Shown here piece by piece: positions 37,679 through 45,729 of a stretch of 64,000 nt of DNA; the first letter of the stretch is position 1; each line of letters begins with the position of its first letter. Position numbers and translations under genes: made by a program. Source of the stretch: an uncultured Verrucomicrobiota bacterium (lineage in GTDB: Bacteria; Verrucomicrobiota; Verrucomicrobiia; Limisphaerales; UBA9464); the NCBI GenBank assembly GCA_903922605.1, contig CAIXUG010000072.1, positions 137,432 to 201,431 on the forward strand, read 5' to 3'. The notes under the pieces were generated by a model. The model made no database searches, was not told the origin of the DNA, and saw nothing but the letters and a program-made list of their open reading frames with translations.

Positions 37679-38383
37679 ATGACGGATCTGCTGCACAGCC
37701 TGCGCGAACTGCCGCCCGAGCTTTGGCTGTCCCTGAGGGTGACGCTGAAGCTGGCGGCGGTCGTGACGCTGCTGCTGCTCGTGCTCGCCACGCCGCTCGC
37801 CTGGTGGCTGGCCCGGACGCGTCACTGGCTGGCGGTGGTGGTCGAGGCCCTGGTAGGTCTGCCCATCGTGCTGCCGCCGACCGTGCTGGGTTTCTATCTG
37901 CTGGCGCTGTTCTCGCCTGATTCCGGGGCCGGTCGGCTATGGTTCCGGGTCACCGGCGGCACGCTGGCGTTCAGCTTCAGCGGGTTGGTGCTCGGCTCCA
38001 TGCTTTACAGCCTGCCGTTTGCGGTGCAGCCGATATTGGCCGCGTTCCGCTCAGTACGCCGCAGCTACCTGGATGCCTCGGTCAGTCTGGGCGGCACCAG
38101 TGTCACGACCTTCCGCCGGATCGCGCTGCCGCTGGCGCGGCGTGGATTGCTCGTGGCGGCGGCGCTGAGCTTTGCCCATACGTTAGGCGAATTCGGCATC
38201 GTGATGATGCTGGGGGGCAGCATCCCGGGCAAAACGAGGGTCGCCTCAATCGCGCTTTACGACGAAGTGCAGCGGCTGGATTACCCATCCGCTCACGCCT
38301 TTGCCGCCGTGCTGCTGCTGCTGTCGTTTGCGCTGCTGTTGCCGCTCACGATCCTGCAACGCCGCACACCGACCGAGGTGTGA
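37679..38383 (+). CDS. modB: Molybdate ABC transporter permease (solitary)
   Basis: 234 residues from ATG 37679. Five to six transmembrane helices with MetI-type permease signatures: LVGLPIVLPPTVLGFYLL and the cytoplasmic coupling loop DASVSLGGTSVTTFRRIALP, followed by LSFAHTLGEFGIVMMLGGSI and IPGKTRVASIALYDEVQ, all typical of ModB. The usual partners modA (binding protein) and modC (ATPase) are not next to it on either side, so the transporter must be assembled from genes elsewhere or the gene is a relic. Tungstate or sulfate permeases are less likely given the GEFG/IPGKT phrases. Confidence 0.88.
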   Translation: MTDLLHSLRELPPELWLSLRVTLKLAAVVTLLLLVLATPLAWWLARTRHWLAVVVEALVGLPIVLPPTVLGFYLLALFSPDSGAGRLWFRVTGGTLAFSFSGLVLGSMLYSLPFAVQPILAAFRSVRRSYLDASVSLGGTSVTTFRRIALPLARRGLLVAAALSFAHTLGEFGIVMMLGGSIPGKTRVASIALYDEVQRLDYPSAHAFAAVLLLLSFALLLPLTILQRRTPTEV

Positions 38384-38405
38384 ACCGGCAAACAGTTCCA
38401 CCAAG

Positions 38406-38442
38406 GAAAACGCCGCATCCCGTGACTGCAACGAGATGCGGC
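38406..38442 (-). terminator. Probable terminator of the sigma factor gene
   Basis: GCCGCATC (38412-38419) and GATGCGGC (38435-38442) form an 8-bp stem with a 15-nt loop; on the minus strand it runs into GTTTTCC. It lies 27 bp past the rpoD-like stop. Confidence 0.55.
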
Positions 38443-38468
38443 CGTAAAACAGGCACCGAGGTCAGGCC

Positions 38469-39647
38469 TTAGGCGGCCATCTTCTCGCGTGAATCAATGC
38501 GGTCGCGGAGCTTCTTCAGCGCCGCCGCTTCCAACTGGCGGATGCGTTCGCGGGTGAGGCCGAAGTCGATGCCGATCTCTTCCAGCGTCACCGGTTCGCC
38601 GCCATCCAGCGCAAAACGGCGCCGCAGAATGGTCTGCTCACGGGCGTTCAGGGAGGAGACGAGATCGCGGATCAGTTCTGCGTTGGTCTCCTCGCTGATC
38701 GCGGCCCACGGCATGGCGGCCGCTTCGTCGGCGATGACATCCGCAACCTTGCCCGAATCGGCGTCGGAGCCGAGCGGCGCATCCAGCGAGCTGGTGCCTA
38801 CCACCGCGCTCTCGCGCCAGTGGGCGATGTCGTCCTCGGACACCTCCAGAATGATCGCGAGTTCCGAATCCTTGCCCGGACGGCCGTGCTTGGCCTCGAA
38901 CTGGTTCTCGGCCCGGCGCAACTGGGCGATTTGCTGCACGAGATGGATCGGCAGGCGGATGGACTTCGCCTGGTTCGAGAGGGCGCGCTTGATGGACTGC
39001 TTGATCCACCAGGCGGCGTAGGTGGAGAGCTTCGCGCCCTTGGTCGGGTCGAAGCGTTCCACGGCGCGCATGAGGCCCATGTTGCCCTCGTTGATGAGGT
39101 CGAGCAGGGGCAGGCCGTAGTCCTCGTATTCGCGGGCGATTTTCACGACCAGCCGGAGGTTGGCCTTGATCATGTGCTCGCGGGCGGCTTCGTCGCCGGC
39201 CTGGATGCGATGGGCCAGCACAATCTCCTCCTGCGGGGTGAGCAACGGCGTTTCCACCGCCTCGCGCAGATAGATCCGCAGGGAGGTGTTTTCGTCCCAC
39301 GGGCCGCGCGCTTCACGGGCGGGGGCGGCGGGAACGGTCGCGAAATTGGCGACGCCGGGACCGACTGCCGGTTCGGGAATGAACACCACCTTGTCGGCGG
39401 CGGACTTGGTCGGAGGCAGCACGAGCTTGGTGGCCGGAGCCGCTTCCGGCAAACGGTTGGCACGGGCCGGCTGATACACGGACGTCTGACGGGTGCGCTT
39501 GGACGCTTCGGCCTTGAGGCGGGAATTGGTGGTGACGCGATGGCGCGGCGCGATCTTGGGGGCGGCGGCGCGCGGGGCGCGCACGGTGGTGGAGCGGTGA
39601 GGCTTCACGGCGGACGCAGTTACGGCGAGAGGAAGGTTCGCTTTCAT
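38469..39647 (-). CDS. Primary-type sigma-70 factor (RpoD/SigA-like) with basic N-terminal extension
   Basis: 392 residues. Region 1.2 (DENTSLRIYLREAVETPLLT, about 118-137) precedes regions 2.1-2.4 (ANLRLVVKIAREYEDYGLPL, NEGNMGLMRAVERFDPTKGA, STYAAWWIKQSIKRALSNQA), region 3 and region 4 (EPVTLEEIGIDFGLTRERIR). The first ~115 residues are unusual: Ala, Pro, Thr and strongly basic (RAPRAAAPKIAPRHRVTTNS) with no acidic region 1.1. It may be the main sigma or a second group 1/2 factor. It is preceded by a 523-bp spacer with two palindromes. Confidence 0.9.
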   Translation of the reverse strand: MKANLPLAVTASAVKPHRSTTVRAPRAAAPKIAPRHRVTTNSRLKAEASKRTRQTSVYQPARANRLPEAAPATKLVLPPTKSAADKVVFIPEPAVGPGVANFATVPAAPAREARGPWDENTSLRIYLREAVETPLLTPQEEIVLAHRIQAGDEAAREHMIKANLRLVVKIAREYEDYGLPLLDLINEGNMGLMRAVERFDPTKGAKLSTYAAWWIKQSIKRALSNQAKSIRLPIHLVQQIAQLRRAENQFEAKHGRPGKDSELAIILEVSEDDIAHWRESAVVGTSSLDAPLGSDADSGKVADVIADEAAAMPWAAISEETNAELIRDLVSSLNAREQTILRRRFALDGGEPVTLEEIGIDFGLTRERIRQLEAAALKKLRDRIDSREKMAA

Positions 39648-39828
39648 GGTTTCCTAAGTTCTTGAGGTGAGACGAGAAAAAGAGCGGGCCGTTCAATCAT
39701 CAAGCCGGCCAAGGCCAGCGCTCGCGGATGATTTTGGTGTGCCAAACCAGGCATGTTAAACTCACTACCAGCGGAAGCCGTGCCACAAATGTCGGTGACG
39801 GAATTGGCCCCAATCAGGCAGTTCCGGC

Positions 39829-39844
39829 GTGACACACGTGTCAC
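39829..39844. promoter_or_regulatory. Palindrome GTGACAC-AC-GTGTCAC
   Basis: Perfect 7-bp inverted repeat with a 2-nt centre in the spacer upstream of the sigma factor gene. The shape fits a dimeric regulator's operator; the regulator is unknown. Confidence 0.4.
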
Positions 39845-40078
39845 AGAACGGGCTCGGCCCATGCCGAAGTGTGCCAAAGCGGCACTCTTAGGGAGGCTGG
39901 CGGCATCATTAACCCATGCATTTTTGTCGGAATGACCTTCGGGATCGCCCGAAACCGGTAAATTGACCGTCGCGCGCATTCGGCGTGTCGTTGCCATACC
40001 TCCCGATTTTCCAGTCCAGAAGGCATCGGCAGAGCAGCGGATGCACCTAAGTTTCATTGCGACCAAACACTGCCATAA

Positions 40079-40094
40079 TTGACCGGTTGGTCAA
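40079..40094. promoter_or_regulatory. Palindrome TTGACC-GGTT-GGTCAA
   Basis: Perfect 6-bp arms with a 4-nt centre, resembling TetR-family operators. It sits between the dxs terminator and the sigma gene's upstream region; its target is not known. Confidence 0.4.
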
Positions 40095-40120
40095 GAATGG
40101 ATTTCGTGAGCCTTCCGAAT

Positions 40121-40149
40121 AGAAAAGGACGCGTCAGAGACGCGTCCTT
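40121..40149 (-). terminator. Terminator of dxs
   Basis: An 11-bp stem (40125-40135 with 40139-40149) and a 3-nt loop run into TTCT on the minus strand, 22 bp past the dxs stop. Confidence 0.85.
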
Positions 40150-40170
40150 GTTGGGCAAACTTGGGTGCGC

Positions 40171-42162
40171 TTAAGCGGCCACGACCTCGGGGAGGGAACG
40201 CATGGTGGTGCCAGTTCCGAGCTTTTCTCCGACCAGCTTGACCAGGTTTTGCACCGTCAGGCCGTGCTTGTTGCGGAGGTAATCCACGGAGCTGGCGTGC
40301 TCGATGAACTGGTCGGGCCAGGCGATGCGGATGACGGGGGTCTTGATGCCGGCCTCGTTGAAGCATTCCAGCACGGCACTGCCGTACCCGCCCATGGCCA
40401 CATGGTCTTCCAACGTGGCCACGACCTCGGCCGCGCCGCCGAAGAACTCGTGGACCGACTGGTCGAGCGGCTTGAAGAAGCGCGGGTTGATGACGGCCAC
40501 GTCATGACCGGCGGCGACGAGCTGCTCGGCGGCCTGCTTGGCCAGGGTGAGCATGGGTCCCAGACCGAACAGCGCGACTTTCTTCCCGCCGCTGTTGGCG
40601 AAATGGCGGACCACTTCGGCCTTGCCGATCTCGACCACGGCCGGCTGCTCCTTGATGGGCACCCCTTCCGCGTTACCGCGCGGGTAGCGGATGGCCACCG
40701 GATGCGACTGCAGCGTGGCCGTGAACATCATGTCCTGCAGTTCGTCCTCGTTGGCGGGGGCCATGCCGATGATGTTGGGCAGGCAGCGCAGGTAGGAGAT
40801 GTCGAAGAGGCCGTGATGGGTCGGGCCGTCGTTGGCGCTCAGGCTCGCGCGGTCCATGCAGAAGATCACCGGCAGATCCTGCAGGCAGACATCGTGATGG
40901 ATGCAGTCGTAGGCGCGCTGGAGGAAGGTGCTGTAGATGGCGACGACCGGCTTGAAGCCCATCGTGGCCATGCCGGCGGCGAAAATGACCGCGTGCTCCT
41001 CGGCGATGCCCACGTCGTAGTACTGGCCGGGCACGGCGTTCTCCAACAGCTTGAGGCTGGTGCCCGTGGGCATGGCGGCGGTGATGCCGACCACGTTTTT
41101 GTTCTGCTTCGCCAGCTTCACCATCGTCTGGCCGAAGACCTCCTGCCACATCGGCGCGGCACCGGGCTTGGGCGTGGGAGTCTGGCCGGTGGTGACGTCG
41201 TAAGGCCCGAGACCGTGGAACTTTTCCGGAAACTTGAGCGCCGCCTCAAAGCCACGGCCCTTCTTGGTCAGGATGTGGATGACCACCGGCTCGGTGCAGG
41301 TCTTGGCGAACTCGAGCGTGCTGATGAGCAGGGGCAGGTCGTGCCCGTCGATGGGGCCGAGATAGCGCAGGCCGAATTCCTCGAACAGCAGCGCGGACCC
41401 GTGGCCGCCTTTGCCGTCGGCATCCAGGCCCGAAGGCGTGTGCTCGAGACCGACGGAACTGATGATGCCCTTCAGTGCCTCCTCGGTCTTCTGGCCGACC
41501 ATGGAGACGAGCTGGCCCTTGGGCAGCTTCTTGAGCCAGTTGCCGAAGTCCTTCGACAGCTTGTTGTAGCGCGGATTGGTCGTGAGCTTTCCCAGGTAGG
41601 TCGCGATGGCGCCGACGTTCTTGGCAATGGAGAACTCGTTGTCGTTGAGGATGCCAATGAACTTCTTCGTCGTGCCGGCGATGTTGTTCAGGCCCTCGAA
41701 AGAGACGCCATTGGTCAGGGCGGCGTCGCCGAAGATGCAGACCACGTTCTCATCGCCGCCCCGCTGGTCGCGGGCGGCGCACATGCCGAGCGCGGCGGAG
41801 AGCGCCGTGCCTGCGTGGCCGGCCCCGTAGCAGTCGTGCTCACTCTCGGTGCGGAGCGCGAAGCCGTTCAGGCCATCGGTGGTGCGGATGGTGTGAAAAC
41901 GGTCCTTGCGGCCGGTGAGCAGCTTGTGGACGTAGACCTGGTGGCTGACGTCCCAGACGAACTTGTCGTGGGGCGTGCTGAAGCAGCGGTGCAGCGCGAT
42001 GGTGAGCTCGACGACGCCCAGATTGGGGCCGAGATGGCCGCCATTTTTGGCCAGCTTGGTGATCAGTTCGTGACGGATGTCGGCAGCGAGTTCAATCAGC
42101 TGCTCGGGGGTGAGCTTCTTAACGTGCGACGGATGATCCACCATATCTAGGTAACGACTCAT
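40171..42162 (-). CDS. dxs: 1-deoxy-D-xylulose-5-phosphate synthase
   Basis: 663 residues from ATG 42162. First enzyme of the MEP isoprenoid pathway: thiamine-PP-dependent condensation of pyruvate and glyceraldehyde-3-P. Visible motifs: GGHLGPNLGVVELTIALH, VWDVSHQVYVHKLLTGRKDR, GHAGTALSAALGMCAARD, the TPP/Mg2+ site CIFGDAALTNG (GDA instead of the usual GDG), ...IGILNDNEFSIAKNVG, and the catalytic Glu in GIAEEHAVIFAAGMA. The transketolase C-terminal domain ends RSLPEVVAA. xseB lies 48 bp upstream, a common arrangement. It supplies precursors for the polyprenyl synthase at 48333-49385. Confidence 0.95.
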   Translation of the reverse strand: MSRYLDMVDHPSHVKKLTPEQLIELAADIRHELITKLAKNGGHLGPNLGVVELTIALHRCFSTPHDKFVWDVSHQVYVHKLLTGRKDRFHTIRTTDGLNGFALRTESEHDCYGAGHAGTALSAALGMCAARDQRGGDENVVCIFGDAALTNGVSFEGLNNIAGTTKKFIGILNDNEFSIAKNVGAIATYLGKLTTNPRYNKLSKDFGNWLKKLPKGQLVSMVGQKTEEALKGIISSVGLEHTPSGLDADGKGGHGSALLFEEFGLRYLGPIDGHDLPLLISTLEFAKTCTEPVVIHILTKKGRGFEAALKFPEKFHGLGPYDVTTGQTPTPKPGAAPMWQEVFGQTMVKLAKQNKNVVGITAAMPTGTSLKLLENAVPGQYYDVGIAEEHAVIFAAGMATMGFKPVVAIYSTFLQRAYDCIHHDVCLQDLPVIFCMDRASLSANDGPTHHGLFDISYLRCLPNIIGMAPANEDELQDMMFTATLQSHPVAIRYPRGNAEGVPIKEQPAVVEIGKAEVVRHFANSGGKKVALFGLGPMLTLAKQAAEQLVAAGHDVAVINPRFFKPLDQSVHEFFGGAAEVVATLEDHVAMGGYGSAVLECFNEAGIKTPVIRIAWPDQFIEHASSVDYLRNKHGLTVQNLVKLVGEKLGTGTTMRSLPEVVAA

Positions 42163-42210
42163 AAAGGACGGGTAACGGGTAACGAACCGCTGCGCGGACG
42201 GCAAAATATC

Positions 42211-42480
42211 TCACGCGAGGCTGCCAACCGGCGCTTCGGGAGGCATCGTGCGGGCGACCAGCTGGCCATCGAAAGTGAGTTCCAGCTTCTGGACTTTGAC
42301 CTCGGCCTCATCGAGCCGGGACTGACAGACCTGCACCAGCTTCGTGCCCTCTTCAAACCGGGCGAGGAGCTGCTCCAGCGGCAGGTCATCGGACTCCATC
42401 GCTTCCACGACGGATTCCAATTTTTTCAACGCCTCCTCGAACGGCAGGTCGTCGGAGGGCGTTTTGACTGCTTTTGACAC
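42211..42480 (-). CDS. xseB: Exodeoxyribonuclease VII small subunit
   Basis: 89 residues, typical size. The LPFEEALKKLESVVEAMESD core is the XseB signature, followed by LPLEQLLARFEEGTKLVQVC. Binds XseA, which is not in the window. It sits just upstream of dxs on the same strand, the widespread xseB-dxs linkage. Confidence 0.93.
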   Translation of the reverse strand: MSKAVKTPSDDLPFEEALKKLESVVEAMESDDLPLEQLLARFEEGTKLVQVCQSRLDEAEVKVQKLELTFDGQLVARTMPPEAPVGSLA

Positions 42481-42567
42481 GCGGCTGAAATTTGGGGGAA
42501 AAAGTGGGCGTTGACTAGCGGTATTTCGGGGGTATCCGGCTGCCCGCCGGGTAGTGCCAAGCAGTGT

Positions 42568-43851
42568 TTAGCGAAGTTTCCAGGCGACCAGTTCGCGGCT
42601 GTCGCGGACGTAAAGCACGCCGTCGGCCAAGGCCGGATGGCTGAAGGATTTGCCGCAGGCCTGAAAACGCCCGATTTCGTCGTATTTCTCGGGATTGGCA
42701 TGGAGCAGCAATGCCTCGCCCCGGTCGGATAGGGCCAGCAGCAGCTTGCCCGAGGCAATGGTCGAGGTGACCTCGCCGAAGCCGGGCTGGCTCCAGGCGA
42801 GCTTGCCGGTGGCCCGGTCCACGCAGATGAAGTTACGGTTTTCCCCCTGGCCGTAAAGGTGGCCGCCGACGGCCACCGGGGTCGCCAAATTGATCTTTAG
42901 CTGACGGTTGTACCACGCCTCCACGGGTTTGAGCGCGGAGCTGTCCACTCCTGCCGGGACAATCCGCTGGCACTGCATCCCGGTGGTGAAGCTGGCAAAG
43001 GTGACCGTGTCCTCGCCGAGAATAGGCGTGAGCGCGTTACGGTTCGCCCCGGTTTTGAACGGCACCCGCCAGAGCAGGGCGCCGTCCTCGGGTGCGACGG
43101 CCAGCAGGCCGTCGCAGGTGGCGCTGATGACTTGCCGCCGCCCGGCCAGCGTGCCGATCACGAGCGAGGAATAGGTGGTGAGGTCGTTCTGCGACTTCCA
43201 GATCAGCTTGCCGGAGCGTTTGTCGAAGGCACCGAGACAGGCACCCTCCGCACTGCCGATCTGCACAATGATATGGTCCCCGTCGATCACCGGCGAACCG
43301 GCGTTGCCACGACGGCTGGCGGCCCCGGATCCGCCGCCCTTGTCGGGAATCCAGACGGTGCCGTAGTCCGAAAAGTGAAACCGCCAGCGGGTCGCTCCAT
43401 CCACCATGGCCAGGCAATGGAATTCGCCCCGGCAGGTCTGCACATAAACGCGGTCGCCATCGATCAGCGGCGTGCAGCGCGGACCGGGCTCGAATTCGTC
43501 GGTGTAGTTTTCGCCGACGGCCACCGACCATAGCTCATGGCCGCTGGCGGCATCCAGACAGCGGGCGGTCTCCAATCCGCCGGAATCATCCAGGAACACC
43601 AGTTTGCCACCGGCCACCACGGGTGCGGCATAGCCGTGCCCAATGGCCTTGCGCCAGACGACTACCGGGGTATCGGGCAACTTTTCGGGTAGCGGTTCGA
43701 GTGCAACCCCGTCACGGCCCGGGCCGCGCCACTGGGGCCAGTCGGCGGCGGGGAGCGAGCCGGCAAGATTCAGCAGGGAGAGGGCGGAAAGCACTCCGAA
43801 CCAGGCGCGGGAGCGGTAGCCAGATTTCCTGCCGCACTTAGCCATTTTCAT
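42568..43851 (-). CDS. Secreted PQQ-binding-like beta-propeller protein
   Basis: 427 residues from ATG 43851 (a start two codons later is equally possible). A signal peptide (WFGVLSALSLLNLAGSLPAA) is followed by ADWPQWRGPGRDG, the opening phrase of this family in Planctomycetes and Verrucomicrobia. Propeller blades of the 'G+V...LDA..G...W' type recur, e.g. YAAPVVAGGKLVFLDDSGG, RCLDAASGHELWSVAVG, GNAGSPVIDGDHIIVQIG, FDKRSGKLIWKSQNDL. There is no catalytic dehydrogenase Asp pair that I can define, so the role may be scaffold or binding rather than a PQQ enzyme. Confidence 0.85.
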   Translation of the reverse strand: MKMAKCGRKSGYRSRAWFGVLSALSLLNLAGSLPAADWPQWRGPGRDGVALEPLPEKLPDTPVVVWRKAIGHGYAAPVVAGGKLVFLDDSGGLETARCLDAASGHELWSVAVGENYTDEFEPGPRCTPLIDGDRVYVQTCRGEFHCLAMVDGATRWRFHFSDYGTVWIPDKGGGSGAASRRGNAGSPVIDGDHIIVQIGSAEGACLGAFDKRSGKLIWKSQNDLTTYSSLVIGTLAGRRQVISATCDGLLAVAPEDGALLWRVPFKTGANRNALTPILGEDTVTFASFTTGMQCQRIVPAGVDSSALKPVEAWYNRQLKINLATPVAVGGHLYGQGENRNFICVDRATGKLAWSQPGFGEVTSTIASGKLLLALSDRGEALLLHANPEKYDEIGRFQACGKSFSHPALADGVLYVRDSRELVAWKLR

Positions 43852-43864
43852 AAGCAGGATTTTC

Positions 43865-44380
43865 TTACCAGGTGCCGTCGGCGAGCAGATCGGTGACCTG
43901 GCGCGCGATGCTCTCGGCCACGAGCGGGGCGGCCTGGCGTTCGGCACTGGCCAGATCGGGGTTGCTCTCGATCGTGCTGCGGCCTACGACATCGCGCTCG
44001 ACGAGCACCTTGCCGGAGCCGCGCTCGGTCGCCTTCACGTGCACGGTGACCTTCACGTCGTAATCGCGGGTGGTGATGATGTCGGTGCGCTGGAAGCTGA
44101 GCGGGTCACGGACAAAGGACTTGATGTCACCGGTGACGATCACATCGGCATTGCCCTGGGTATCGAGATGGAAAGTGCCATCTTGCTGGAGTTGCTTGCG
44201 CAGGGCCTGGGCGATGGGCTCGCTCAGGCGGGGTTCCAGCGTGTGGTTGGCAAACAGCCGGACCTCCACGGAACGGCTGCCGGCGGCGGTGCCGTTCGTC
44301 GGACCCAGCTGATAGCCGGCACAGCCGGCGAGCAGGCCTGCGAGTGCGCAGGCCGCGATGATGCGCAAAAAGGCGCTCAT
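43865..44380 (-). CDS. LptE-like LPS-assembly lipoprotein
   Basis: 171 residues. MSAFLRIIAACALAGLLAGC is a lipoprotein signal; the mature part begins AGYQLG and continues VEVRLFANHTLEPRLSEPIA and QALRKQLQQDG, as in the LptE/RlpB family. LptE plugs LptD, the outer-membrane LPS translocon. Its ATG overlaps the stop of the bamD-like gene by ATGA, giving an outer-membrane biogenesis pair. LptD itself is not in the window. Confidence 0.82.
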   Translation of the reverse strand: MSAFLRIIAACALAGLLAGCAGYQLGPTNGTAAGSRSVEVRLFANHTLEPRLSEPIAQALRKQLQQDGTFHLDTQGNADVIVTGDIKSFVRDPLSFQRTDIITTRDYDVKVTVHVKATERGSGKVLVERDVVGRSTIESNPDLASAERQAAPLVAESIARQVTDLLADGTW

Positions 44381-45468
44381 TTCCTGGCGGGCCGGTCGCC
44401 CCGGTCGGGCCGATCCGGCGGGGCGTTGGTGGCGGCAGCCTTGGTGGCCGCGCGCAGCTTCTTCTCGTACTCCGCCATCTGCTGGCGCTGCTTTTCGGCG
44501 CGCGGCTTCAGTTTCTCAATGCGCTCCCGGGCAAACTGGGCGAAAGGCGATTTCGGGTCTTTCAGGAGGACCTCGTTGTAATAAACCAGCGCGCCCTGCC
44601 AGCGCTTGTAGTGCTCGTAGAAGCGGGCCGTCTCGTAGGCGCCGCGCGCCTGCTCCACCCGGAGCGAGGCGATGATCTCCTGGGTATGCGGCACCCGGGG
44701 ATCGGTCGGATACAGGGCGGAAAAGTCCTGGAAATCCTCGATCGAGGCCTTGGCAATGGACTGGTCGTACTCGGCGCGCTTGGCCTGCTTGTCCCAGGCC
44801 ATGCCGGCGCGGAACAGCGCCTCGGCGGCCACGTCGGGCCGGTCGTGATAACGGTCGGCGGCCTTCTCGTAGGCTTTGACGGCTTGCGGGTAGTCCTTCT
44901 GCTTTTCCCGGGCGGTGCCGATGTCCATCTGGGCCTTCGGACCGGTCTCGTTGTAGGGACCGTTGTGGGCCACCTGTTCGAACAGCTTCGCGGTCTTCTC
45001 CATGGAGGGGAAGAACGGGATGTAGCCCCAGAGCTTGAACCACTGGCCACCCAGGTAGCGGGAGGCGATGGCGTACTGCCGCTTCAGCAGGTCGTCGTAA
45101 TTGGGCAGCTTGGGATAGCGGAGGAGGGCGGTCTGGTATTCCTTGAAGGCGCGCTCATCCATCTTGCGCTCCTCATAACAGCGGCCAACCAGGTACTGCG
45201 CCGGGCCCGCATAATCGGAAAGCGGCCAGACCTTGACGACGCGGCGGGCGGCTTTCAGGGAGAGCTTGAATTCCTTGTGGTCAAAGGCGTCCTGGGCGAC
45301 CTGCAACTGGTCCTTGGCGCGTTTGCGCACCCACTTGGCGCCTTCACTGCCAACGGGTTCGTAGGTCCAGCCTTCGCCGGGCCGGAAAATGATGGGAGCC
45401 GGGCAACGCTCGGCGATGGCCAGCATGACGGCCAGGGTGAGCGCACCACGAAGGAGCCTGCGATTCAT
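44377..45468 (-). CDS. BamD-like TPR outer-membrane assembly protein
   Basis: 363 residues, longer than E. coli BamD (~245). After a signal peptide (LLRGALTLAVMLAIAERC) come about five TPR-like helix pairs, including KEFKLSLKAARRVVKVWPLS, CYEERKMDERAFKEYQTALL and YPKLPNYDDLLKRQYAIASR. The family motif YETARFYEHYKRWQGALVYY and the ending SPFAQFARERIEKLKPRAEK match BamD/ComL. An extra ~45-residue C-terminal Lys/Ala-rich tail follows. The N-terminal Cys of the RCPAP context could be lipidated, but the lipobox is weak. It is coupled to the LptE-like gene. Confidence 0.85.
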   Translation of the reverse strand: MNRRLLRGALTLAVMLAIAERCPAPIIFRPGEGWTYEPVGSEGAKWVRKRAKDQLQVAQDAFDHKEFKLSLKAARRVVKVWPLSDYAGPAQYLVGRCYEERKMDERAFKEYQTALLRYPKLPNYDDLLKRQYAIASRYLGGQWFKLWGYIPFFPSMEKTAKLFEQVAHNGPYNETGPKAQMDIGTAREKQKDYPQAVKAYEKAADRYHDRPDVAAEALFRAGMAWDKQAKRAEYDQSIAKASIEDFQDFSALYPTDPRVPHTQEIIASLRVEQARGAYETARFYEHYKRWQGALVYYNEVLLKDPKSPFAQFARERIEKLKPRAEKQRQQMAEYEKKLRAATKAAATNAPPDRPDRGDRPARK

Positions 45469-45729
45469 GTCGCGCCAGCCTAGGGATGGGACTTTTCAAG
45501 TCAAGAAAGGCGGCGGCGGAGGATGGATTCAAATTTGGAAAACAGGAAAACAGGAAAAGGAAAGTGCCATTAGGCGTGGCCGATATTCGGCAGCGACGAT
45601 CAGCGACTCAGGCAATCCGGCTTTCCGGTTTTCCTGCTTTTCAAATTCCTTCCGCCTCCTTCCGGCAGCCTCACAAGAAGATGAATTTTTCCGCGTGCGT
45701 TGGCATGGCGCGGGCTATAGCGTGCCCGC
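45469..45729. repeat. Spacer with imperfect inverted repeat, family G
   Basis: Left arm around 45530-45564 (AAATTTGGAAAACAGGAAAA, then a repeated CAGGAAAA unit) and right arm 45621-45649 (CTTTCCGGTTTTCCTGCTTT then TCAAATTCC) are approximate reverse complements enclosing about 55 bp. It lies in the divergent gap between the bamD-like and CvpA-like genes, so promoters for both must be near. Confidence 0.6.

Larger units (their letters stand above)
39648..40120. other. Gene-free region upstream of the sigma factor gene
   Basis: About 470 bp with no convincing coding frame. It contains two clean palindromes (39829-39844 and 40079-40094) but no repeat family. It should hold the sigma-factor promoter (minus strand). 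Confidence 0.6.

Noticed and set aside
40165-42150. 661-codon plus-strand frame
   Set aside because: Antisense shadow of dxs.
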